Position numbers and translations under genes: made by a program. DNA of 5,785 nucleotides, from the NCBI GenBank assembly GCA_003818595.1, contig RPQV01000245.1, forward strand, positions 1-5,785, in the 5' to 3' direction. The notes under the pieces were generated by a model that had not been told where the DNA came from, ran no database searches, and was given only the letters and a program-made list of their open reading frames with translations. Below, piece after piece: positions 1-5,785 of the stretch. The DNA is from Calditrichota bacterium (GTDB taxonomy: Bacteria > Zhuqueibacterota > Zhuqueibacteria > Residuimicrobiales > Krinioviventaceae). The number at the start of each line of letters is the position of its first letter. Positions within the stretch are counted from its first letter, which is position 1.

Positions 1-1
1 C

Positions 2-805
2 ATTGTCAAGTCATTAAAATTCACTTGGTATCAATTGCCGCGAGCTCTGGCGGAAGTGTTTATGCCGGCGCTGGACGTCGTCGAAAGCTCGCCCAATCCG
101 ACGGGCGGCTATTATTTCAACCGCTATGATCTCAACCAGGGCCGCACCCATTATCCCATCGCGGTCCCCAAGATGGAGATCGGACGCTATATCGGCAACT
201 CCCCATTTACCATCGAATTTTTCGGTCAGGTGGATGACGAGTTGTTTCGTTCAAGTCTGATCCAGGACGAAAACGGGAATGAGGAGCATCAGGAGGATAT
301 CGAGGTCATCTGGAATGGTCATTATGTGCTTGATCTGCTCAAACAACCGCAAAGTCACACCCTGATCACCCAGATCGGCGAATTGTCGAAACGGGAAAAG
401 ATCCTTTCCCCTTACTGCGGTTTTGTGGCGCCGTCCATGAATGGCTATCAGGGTTTTCAGCGTCTGACGCAGATCGCTTCAGCCGTGGAAGAAACCATCG
501 CCGCCGAATCTGTCCCCGAATCGTTCGCTCCCATCGCTTTCCCCAATCCCTTTAATGCGCAGACGACCTTAAAGATCGAAATTCGTCCTGCACCGAACAA
601 CCGACTGGCGCAATTCGAAATCATCGATGTGCTCGGCAGGATCGTTAAACACGTCGAAATACCGCTCTCAGCGGATGAGGACGAGATCACATTTGTCTGG
701 GACGGGCAGGACAGCGGCGGTGTGCCGGTGAGCACCGGCATCTACTTTGTTCGTTGCCTGCTGGGCAATCAGCAGTCGTTGATTAAATTGACTCTGGTCA
801 AGTGA
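2..805 (+). CDS. VIT/VWA-like secreted protein, C-terminal part (5' truncated by window edge)
   Basis: The frame is open from the first complete codon at base 2 to a TGA at 803-805, giving 267 visible residues; the true start lies outside the window. The visible part aligns by eye with the C-terminal third of the next gene (814-2970). Both have a GYY/GYT-Y-NR segment, then a YP...G(R/K)(Y/F)xG strand, then '(I/V)LSxYxxF(V/L)', a motif typical of the end of VIT/VWA (inter-alpha-trypsin-inhibitor-like) proteins; here it is ILSPYCGFVAP at about 401-433. A roughly 35-residue linker follows, then a C-terminal sorting domain of the FlgD-Ig-like/T9SS type A class from about base 525: FPNPFN near 539-556, IIDVLGR near 620-640, VWDGQDSGG near 695-721, and a terminal LTLVK. 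The protein is therefore probably exported and surface-attached or released. Its function is unknown. The VIT and A-domains expected upstream are inferred from the paralogue, not seen. Confidence 0.85.
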   Translation: MVKSLKFTWYQLPRALAEVFMPALDVVESSPNPTGGYYFNRYDLNQGRTHYPIAVPKMEIGRYIGNSPFTIEFFGQVDDELFRSSLIQDENGNEEHQEDIEVIWNGHYVLDLLKQPQSHTLITQIGELSKREKILSPYCGFVAPSMNGYQGFQRLTQIASAVEETIAAESVPESFAPIAFPNPFNAQTTLKIEIRPAPNNRLAQFEIIDVLGRIVKHVEIPLSADEDEITFVWDGQDSGGVPVSTGIYFVRCLLGNQQSLIKLTLVK

Positions 806-810
806 GGTGA
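803..810 (+). promoter_or_regulatory. Shine-Dalgarno site of the 814 gene, overlapping the upstream stop codon
   Basis: The sequence tgaggtga contains GAGG at 804-807, six bases before the ATG at 814, and it includes the TGA stop of the upstream gene (803-805). Only 8 bases lie between the two coding regions. This supports the ATG at 814 as the real start and suggests translational coupling of the two paralogues on one transcript. Confidence 0.7.
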
Positions 811-813
811 ATC

Positions 814-2970
814 ATGAAAATATTAATTCTTGTCATTCTGTTGCTTCAACCGCTGTTGCTGCAGGCGGCTTCATTTTCCGTCTATGAGGCAGGGTATCCC
901 CAACACCGCGATCCCAATGTCAAGGTGACGGATGTCACTGACGTCATTGAGCGGCGCGGCTTATATCTCGAACACAACATTTACCTCACTTTTGCCTATG
1001 ACTTTCAGAGTTGGTTTTTCAAGAACTATGATGAACTGGAGATGGAATGGAGCTTTGACGTGCCCGAAGAGGTCATTCTTTATGATCTCTATTATCAAGA
1101 GGGCGATTCCATGCGGCGGGCGGAAATTCTCGACCGCTGGACGGCAGAGTTTTTGTTCAATGAAAAGACCAGTCAATATCGCGAACCGGCATTGATGACC
1201 ATGAGCGCCCCCAGCCGCAACGGACAGGTGAACTATAATCTCAAACTCTTTCCTTTGATGCGCAACAAGCCGCAAACAGTCATGATCAAATATCTGTCGC
1301 CCCTGCGCGCAACCAGCGGTGCGGTGCGCACCTGGCTGCCGATCGAACAGCTCACCATGACAGGCGGAGGGGCCAATAAACTCAAACTGCTTTATCGCTA
1401 CGGCGATCCTGCGGAACGCCCCCAACTGATCGGCAAGGAAGCCGTGTTCGAACAGGATGCGGCTGAACGAGTCTGGCGCACCACGCTGCCGATCACTTTC
1501 GGCGAATATGTCGAGTTCGTGTTGCCCTCCCCGATTGAAGATCAATTCTACCTGACGACCTATGAACAGGATGGCAACAATTATTACCAACTGGCAGTTT
1601 ATCCGCCGGATCTATCTTTGCCGAATCAAACACGTAAAATCCTGGTGCTCATTGATTACAACAAGATCAACACTCAGGGATTGACAGGAGAGCTGTTGCT
1701 CTCGTCACTCAAGGAGACGATTGGCCGCGCCTTGACGGTACAGGATTCGCTGGCGCTCATTGCCGGTTTCGAGGAACTGGTCTTCAGCAGCCCAGACTTT
1801 CTGCCCTGCAGTCGCGAGAATTTAGATTACCTTTTCGCTCCCATTTTCGCCAAACCCTTTTTGTCGCTTAATTTTTCTCAGGATCTTCTGGCCGCTGCCG
1901 CGGATTATATCGCACAAAATGGGACGGCAGAGGTGCTGTGGATCACCAATCGCAGCGATTTCTCCACTGACAAGAACAGCGCTGAAAAATATGCAGCGCA
2001 AATACGGGCGATTTTCCCGGAAAAAACGGTCTTCCATGTCCTCGATCTTGAAAACAAGAAATACTTGACCTATATCGATGATTACGGCTATATGTCCGCC
2101 AGTTTTCCATTCCTGCGCGCCCTCACTCACCCCAGCGGCGGCAACCTTTTCTTTTTACGCTACCATCCTTTGAAAACCGCCCTGGCCGCTCTCTTTTTCG
2201 AAAAGGCGGCTCATTTTGAACAGGTGGAGGTGCAGGCGAGGATGGCGAACGGATACACCTACACCAACCGCATTTTTTCACTCTTCCGCGGCTATTATCC
2301 CCTCGATTTTCCCGTCATTCAGACCGGGAAATTCAGCGGCGCTTTTCCCATGACTGTCTCGGTGATCGCAACAACCGGAGATGTTCAGGTGAAAAAGGAT
2401 TGGATCATTTCGACGTCCGATGTCATCCCCGGCAGCCCGGAAATCGCCACTGCCTATTTCGGCAATTATCTGCAGGAATTGGCCTACGAGGTTCAGGATA
2501 ACTGGCTGGTCAGCGAGATGATCGATCTCAGCGTCGAGGCCAGAGTGTTGTCGCAATACACCGCGTTTCTGGTGGGTATTGAATCAACGCAGGGTGGAGA
2601 ACAGCAACCGGGCGGCAACGATGATAATAAAGGCGGAGAAAACGACTGGACAGATCCCTCGACAAAAGTCAACCAGGGAGAAGAGTCTAATCAGCTCTCC
2701 TTTTCTGCGTTTCCCAATCCCTTTAATCCCAATACGGCATTAAACATTATCCTTCCCCAGGCTTGGGTTGGCGAACGATTGACGGTCGAAATCTACGATG
2801 TGCTCGGCCGAAAAGTAAGATCGTTCCAATATACGTCAGAGACGGAAGTATTGACGCTCGTTTGGGATGCGACGGATGATCTGGGCGTCCGATTGCCCAG
2901 CGGAACCTATTTTGCGGTGGTCACGGTTAAAAATGTTCGCTTGACCGTCAAGCTGCTGTATATGAAATAA
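814..2970 (+). CDS. Secreted VIT/VWA-like protein with C-terminal sorting domain
   Basis: 718 residues. Residues 1-19 form a signal peptide (MK, then a Leu/Ile-rich core ending LLLQAA). Residues about 40-165 resemble a VIT domain: VIERRGLYLEHNIYLTF (44-60), the pattern xVPEEVILYDLYY (82-94), RAEILDRWTAEFLF (102-115) and YNLKLFPL (141-148) match the family's 'RGL-E', 'DxWT' and 'Y-L-IFP' features. Residues about 273-455 look like a von Willebrand A fold, starting with RKILVLIDYNK (274-284) and ending in SGGNLFF (441-447). The metal site is degenerate: D-Y-N-K-I replaces DxSxS, and TNR (378-380) replaces TDG. VLSQYTAFL (578-586) closes the core. A Gly/Asn/Asp/Gln-rich linker (about 588-627) leads to a sorting domain at about 628-718 (FPNPFNPNT at 633-641, IYDVLGRKV at 660-668, VWDATDDLG at 683-691, terminal YMK). 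It is expected to be exported through an outer-membrane secretion route. The ligand is unknown. Confidence 0.85.
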   Translation: MKILILVILLLQPLLLQAASFSVYEAGYPQHRDPNVKVTDVTDVIERRGLYLEHNIYLTFAYDFQSWFFKNYDELEMEWSFDVPEEVILYDLYYQEGDSMRRAEILDRWTAEFLFNEKTSQYREPALMTMSAPSRNGQVNYNLKLFPLMRNKPQTVMIKYLSPLRATSGAVRTWLPIEQLTMTGGGANKLKLLYRYGDPAERPQLIGKEAVFEQDAAERVWRTTLPITFGEYVEFVLPSPIEDQFYLTTYEQDGNNYYQLAVYPPDLSLPNQTRKILVLIDYNKINTQGLTGELLLSSLKETIGRALTVQDSLALIAGFEELVFSSPDFLPCSRENLDYLFAPIFAKPFLSLNFSQDLLAAAADYIAQNGTAEVLWITNRSDFSTDKNSAEKYAAQIRAIFPEKTVFHVLDLENKKYLTYIDDYGYMSASFPFLRALTHPSGGNLFFLRYHPLKTALAALFFEKAAHFEQVEVQARMANGYTYTNRIFSLFRGYYPLDFPVIQTGKFSGAFPMTVSVIATTGDVQVKKDWIISTSDVIPGSPEIATAYFGNYLQELAYEVQDNWLVSEMIDLSVEARVLSQYTAFLVGIESTQGGEQQPGGNDDNKGGENDWTDPSTKVNQGEESNQLSFSAFPNPFNPNTALNIILPQAWVGERLTVEIYDVLGRKVRSFQYTSETEVLTLVWDATDDLGVRLPSGTYFAVVTVKNVRLTVKLLYMK

Positions 2971-3036
2971 GGAGCGTGTTCGTTTTCAGTCGATAGAGTT
3001 TTTTAAAATCAGTGGAATCAGGCAGAATGATACTTC

Positions 3037-3085
3037 GGGGCAGAGATGACGCGCTGAGCAGGAGCTGCATCTAAAGCCCCTCTTT
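3037..3085 (+). terminator. Candidate hairpin terminator downstream of the plus-strand pair
   Basis: In the 198-base convergent gap (2971-3168), GGGGC (3037-3041) can pair with GCCCC (3076-3080), and AGATG (3044-3048) with CATCT (3068-3072). The internal loop is small and the 19-base apical region is partly self-complementary. A short TCTTT follows at 3081-3085. The T tract is weak and the hairpin starts 67 bases after the stop, so this is only a plausible rho-independent terminator. A T run at 2999-3004 has no clear stem before it. I see no gene in this gap. Confidence 0.3.
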
Positions 3086-3473
3086 ACCTCCGACCCAAAT
3101 CAAAATAGGTGCGGAGATTCATTGTTATAAATTTAAAAACCCAAAAACCTCCTTTGCGGCTCGACGCCTTATTTTAAAATGGCCATTTTGCGAACGGCTG
3201 TTTGATCACCTGCCTGCAATCGATAACTATAAATTCCCGACGCAATCACATTTCCACCGGCATCGGTGCCATCCCATGTCACATGATGTTGTCCTTGCTC
3301 TTGTTGTGCCTCAATAAGCTTTTTCACAAATCGACCGCTGAGATCATAAATGTTCAAGGAGACATGGGCATTTTGTGGAATTGTATAAGCGATCTCTGTA
3401 ATTGGATTGAACGGATTCGGATAATTCTGCTGCAGGACAAAGGTCAGCGGTATCTGCTCCTTCTTGTCGACCG

Positions 3474-3479
3474 TAAATG
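3474..3479 (-). other. Frameshift site in the metallophosphoesterase gene
   Basis: Read on the minus strand, the upstream frame gives ...SSDH then runs into 12 non-homologous residues (LRSTRRSRYR at the end) and a TGA at 3446-3444. Re-reading one T (CAT, then TTT ACG GTC GAC) gives FTVDKKEQIPLTFVLQQNYP and the complete sorting domain. One T missing from a TTTT run (observed CATTTACG, expected CATTTTACG) explains it. The restored gene length is then exactly divisible by three. The site is not a canonical X XXY YYZ slippery heptamer. Confidence 0.8.
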
Positions 3480-4160
3480 ATCCGAACTGGGCAGTACTTT
3501 GAGAGTATTACCGCCCTCACTGTAGAGATTGAATCCATTGCCGGTAAAGCCGCCGGAGGCGCACGATTGGTATATGACGTCGTCCAGGATTTCATAGGCA
3601 TATTGGTGATCGTGACCATGGAAAAAGGCGCTGACTTTAGTCTCGACCAGCAGCTGACGCACGGTGGCATACCATCCATCATGTCGGCTGTCGAAGCCCC
3701 ACGTCGCACCATTCTCGTCATAGCCTCCCCACTCGCAATAGGGAGCGCCGTAGGCGCCTTTTCGCACATAGTCGTCTGACCCTCCGGTCATATGATGCGC
3801 AAAGACAAACTTGTAGGCAGCAGTGCTGTTCTCAAGTGTCTGCCTGAGCCAGTTGTACTGCGTCTGGCCCAACGTCCAATCCCATCGGTCGCCGGTACCT
3901 GCTTCAGGTTCGCCTCCGCCAATATTTCCTACGAATGGTTTGGTCATGGTGTACCAAAAGGGATCGATGACGACGAAAAGTGCATCGCCCCACGTCCAGG
4001 CATAATAGTTTTCGTGCAGTTGATCACCGTTCAAGGCGTAATATGTCTCGGTATTCCCCGTGTAAAAGTCATTTGGAACCGGATTGGGAAAGTATCTTTT
4101 CCGCGCATTCGTGCCCCAGACCGGCGGGCTGTTTACGGGGTTGCCGTTGTCATCAAGATG

Positions 4161-4163
4161 TCA
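4161..4163 (-). other. In-frame TGA inside the phosphoesterase domain
   Basis: Minus-strand reading is GNHEQEEG-TGA-HLDDNGNPVNSPPVW and continues in the same frame to GDALFVVIDPFWY and the GHDH motif. A Trp codon (TGG) or Arg codon (CGA) one base away would restore it. From my memory of the family, a Trp after 'GNHEGExG' is plausible, so TGG to TGA is my favoured reading. TGA ends the gene at 803-805 exactly where the sorting domain should end, so this genome uses TGA as a normal stop. Confidence 0.85.
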
Positions 4164-4802
4164 GCCTTCTTCCTGCTCATGATTTCCCAGCGCGATAAAT
4201 ATTGAGGCTGAATGGCTGACGAGCCCAAAGAAGCTGGAGGAACGCTGGGTGATGTATGCATTGCGGGCGCCCGACTCGGATGTCACATAATCCATCGCAA
4301 AGGTGTCGCCAAGGTCGAGAAGAAAGTCAGGATTGTCATTGGCAACATTGGTCAATGTTTGTGTCCAGATTGCCGCGTTACCCAGCATAATGTTGACATG
4401 TGAATCCGTTGTGACTGCAAATGCAAATGTACTGCCCGCCTGCCTCGGTGTATGGAAAGAGTGCTCGCTTCGGCTTTCCCAAGTTGAGCCGCCGTCTGTG
4501 CTGTAACGCATGCAGTAGTAATAGCGGGTGTTTGCCAAAAGGTCATCCATGATTGCGACAATCGGATCATTTGCTGATGAAGAGATGATGGCGGTTTGGC
4601 TGGTATACGTCTCGGATGTTGTGCCATATTCAAAGTAAGCCTGCATGGCTGTGTTCGCAACCACATTAACAGTCACAGAATGATCGGTCGGTCGCGACAG
4701 CAATTCGATTCCAGGAAACGTGACCTGAGCGGGCAGAGTGGGAATCAACAGGCTGACATCGATGAAAGTCAGGATGAGATAGATTGATATTTTCATGTTG
4801 CG

Positions 4803-4808
4803 CCCCTT
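4803..4808 (-). promoter_or_regulatory. Shine-Dalgarno site of the metallophosphoesterase
   Basis: AAGGGG on the minus strand lies six bases before the ATG at 4796-4794. It decides the start: the longer reading that begins with TTG at 4856 has no comparable site and would place 20 polar residues in front of the signal peptide. Confidence 0.65.
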
Positions 4809-4838
4809 GCATAAATATGGTTGAATTGACTCGTTCCC

Positions 4839-4937
4839 TTGAGAGAGTGATGTCAAGTCATAATCATCAGTTATGCTCCCCTTGTCTTCAATGATAACCG
4901 TACGGCTTTATGCGAATGAGACTTGACACTCTCTCAA
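4839..4937. repeat. 18-bp interrupted inverted repeat enclosing 60 bases, between two minus-strand genes
   Basis: The left arm (4839-4859) reads ttgagagagtg-atg-tcaagtc. The right arm (4920-4937) is the exact reverse complement of that arm without the three extra bases, so 18 of 18 positions pair with one 3-base bulge. The loop (4860-4919) contains the perfect palindrome CCGTACGG (4898-4905), flanked by ataa (4894-4897) and ttat (4908-4911), which also pair. Neither outer flank is T-rich, so it does not look like an intrinsic terminator. On a minus-strand transcript it would lie 42 bases upstream of the phosphoesterase start. Alternatives are a leader-RNA structure, paired regulator sites or a small MITE-like element. 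I see no target-site duplication. Confidence 0.75.
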
Positions 4938-4960
4938 AGAATCGGGTCACTAATTGATCT

Positions 4961-5785
4961 TTATTTGAGCAAGACCATTCTGAGAAACGTTCTGGATCCG
5001 CCGGCGTTCAGATGACAGAGGAACATGCCGCTGGAAACGCTATTACCCTGTCCATCGCTGCCGTCCCAAACGATCTGATGAGTACCGCCAGGCAGGATTT
5101 CGTCTAAAAGTGTGCAAATGCTGCGTCCATGGAGATCATAAATCATCATCTGCACCTTTTCCGTCTGCTGCAGATCAAAGCGAATGGTGGTATTGCTGTT
5201 GAAGGGATTGGGGAAATTCTGCAGCAGGAAATGGTCAGCGGGGACGATCGATTCATGAGAAAGGGATGATGAGGAACTGGCCATCAGCGGTTCACTGGAT
5301 TCACTCGTTCCGTCAAGCATGATCTGTTCGATTTGATACCAGATTCTGCCGGCCGCATAATCGGGATCCTGAAATCGATAACGAGCGCCGGAGGAGGGTG
5401 TACCTCGCGAAAGGATGATATCCCTGTTGATGGGAGTGTATGAACCATATTGGTCGAGTGATCGCTTGATGTTGTACCCGGCCACGCAATGTTCCGAATC
5501 AGTGCTCCATTCAATCAGGACGCCAGTGGTGGTCTGCTGGGCACTGAAGGTTTTCATGGCGATGCTGATGGGATTCTCCACTTTAAATGAATAATTATCG
5601 CTCGCTGATACATCAGGATTCCTCACCCACTGTCCCAATGGATTCTTGTATGCGCCGCCGACGGAATTGCCGGCCTTTAAATAGGCGCTCGCCGAACCGT
5701 CATTAGCCTGAATGCGATACCAAACTGTTGTTCCCGCTGCAAAAGTCGGCAAGGTTCCTTTCCAAAGATCATAGGTGCGGGATGG
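4961..5785 (-). CDS. Secreted multidomain protein, C-terminal part with sorting domain (5' truncated by window edge)
   Basis: The minus-strand frame is open from base 5785 to TAA at 4963-4961, giving 274 visible residues; the start is outside the window. Counting from the TTG at 5752 as residue 1, residues 1-58 are the end of a beta-rich domain (FAAGTTVWYRIQANDGS). Residues about 62-158 form a fibronectin-like segment of the type often found just before such tails (KTFSAQQTTTGVLIEWST, then VAGYNIKRS and IWYQIEQIMLDG). After a Ser-rich linker (158-167) comes the sorting domain: LLQNFPNPFNSNTTI (176-190), MIYDLHGR (203-210), VWDGSDGQGN (228-237), ending VLLK. 'GTTVYYRIxAxDGS'-type strands occur in several extracellular hydrolases, but no catalytic residues are visible, so no enzyme activity can be assigned. 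It lies 164 bases upstream of the phosphoesterase on the same strand and could share its transcript. Confidence 0.8.
   Translation of the reverse strand, partial: PSRTYDLWKGTLPTFAAGTTVWYRIQANDGSASAYLKAGNSVGGAYKNPLGQWVRNPDVSASDNYSFKVENPISIAMKTFSAQQTTTGVLIEWSTDSEHCVAGYNIKRSLDQYGSYTPINRDIILSRGTPSSGARYRFQDPDYAAGRIWYQIEQIMLDGTSESSEPLMASSSSSLSHESIVPADHFLLQNFPNPFNSNTTIRFDLQQTEKVQMMIYDLHGRSICTLLDEILPGGTHQIVWDGSDGQGNSVSSGMFLCHLNAGGSRTFLRMVLLK

Larger units (their letters stand above)
3169..4796 (-). pseudogene. Secreted metallophosphoesterase with sorting domain, interrupted by an in-frame TGA and a frameshift
   Basis: Restored, it encodes 542 residues. The ATG at 4796 is chosen because AAGGGG sits six bases upstream and it opens a signal peptide (MKISIYLILTF...LPAQ, cleavage near residue 23). 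A fibronectin/purple-acid-phosphatase-type beta-sandwich follows (about 26-118, with YFEYGTT and the NTRYYYCMRYS strand). Then comes a calcineurin-like phosphoesterase domain with its metal motifs in order: TDSH (130-133), DLGDT (161-165), GNHE (204-207), FAHH (332-335) and GHDH (394-397). A sorting domain occupies about 450-542 (YPNPFNPIT, IYDLSGRFV, WDGTDAGG, terminal MAILK). Codon 212 (4163-4161) is TGA; the same frame continues with clear homology. After codon 440 the frame shifts by -1 near 3474-3479. Translation as read would stop at residue 211, without the last two metal motifs, and should be inactive. The substrate could be a phosphomonoester or diester. Sequence error is the main alternative to a true pseudogene. 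Confidence 0.85.

Noticed and set aside
961..1590. 209-codon open frame on the minus strand opposite the VIT domain
   Set aside because: It is antisense to a well-supported gene, its translation is low in recognisable motifs and rich in His/Ile/Arg runs typical of shadow frames, and it has no good ribosome binding context.
3088..3116. Second hairpin in the convergent gap, CTCCGACC pairing with GGTGCGGAG (one bulge, 12-base loop)
   Set aside because: The stem is short and bulged and no T tract follows on either strand, so it does not support a terminator call.
3148..3155. AAAGGAGG on the minus strand, a near-perfect Shine-Dalgarno sequence
   Set aside because: The nearest downstream ATG is about 20 bases away and opens only a 12-codon frame, with no gene behind it. 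It lies just after the phosphoesterase stop and is probably chance.
4161..4163. Reassignment of TGA to an amino acid throughout the genome
   Set aside because: TGA at 803-805 terminates a gene exactly at the end of its sorting domain, directly before the next gene's start, so TGA works as a stop here.
3477..4205. Plus-strand open frames of 100 and 137 codons opposite the metallophosphoesterase
   Set aside because: The minus strand carries unmistakable phosphoesterase motifs across this region. The plus-strand translations resemble nothing known and are explained as complements of the coding strand.
4851..4856. TTGACA on the minus strand as a -35 promoter element for the phosphoesterase
   Set aside because: No acceptable -10 element lies 16-19 bases downstream, and no Bacteroidota-type TAnnTTTG element occurs at the right distance. 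The hexamer is part of the inverted-repeat arm.

Overview
The window looks like a chromosomal stretch from a bacterium of the wider Fibrobacterota-Chlorobiota-Bacteroidota (FCB) assemblage. Every gene long enough to judge ends in the same roughly 80-100 residue C-terminal module. It has an 'NPFN' signature, a '(I)YDLxGR' strand, a 'WDGxDxxG' turn and a final strand ending in Lys. This is the FlgD-Ig-like / type IX (Por) secretion sorting-domain family. 'FPNPFNPNT'-type tails are especially common in Calditrichota, KSB1, Marinimicrobia and Cloacimonadota-like lineages, but I cannot fix the phylum from this window.

Layout: two plus-strand genes on the left (2-805, cut by the left edge, and 814-2970) converge on two minus-strand genes on the right (3169-4796, and 4961-5785, cut by the right edge). 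The plus pair are tandem paralogues. Both carry the C-terminal part of a VIT/von Willebrand A-like protein followed by a sorting domain, and the complete member also shows a signal peptide and an N-terminal VIT domain. Only 8 bases separate them, and the second gene's ribosome binding site overlaps the first gene's stop codon. They are probably co-transcribed and translationally coupled. The A-domain of the complete member appears to lack a functional metal-binding MIDAS.

The minus-strand gene at 3169-4796 is a secreted calcineurin-like metallophosphoesterase with an N-terminal beta-sandwich domain and a C-terminal sorting domain. It is interrupted twice: by an in-frame TGA five codons after the GNHE metal motif, and by a one-base deletion that puts the sorting domain out of frame. 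All recognisable metal-binding motifs are still present, so it is either a young pseudogene or a gene damaged by sequence errors. Upstream of it lies the end of another secreted protein (4961-5785) whose main domain is outside the window. The 164-base gap between these two holds an 18-bp interrupted inverted repeat enclosing 60 bases.

Together the region encodes exported, probably cell-surface or extracellular proteins rather than a metabolic pathway. I do not see RNA genes, CRISPR, transposases or a recognisable defence system. The points most worth checking are the doubly broken phosphoesterase, the MIDAS-less tandem VIT/VWA proteins and the inverted repeat.
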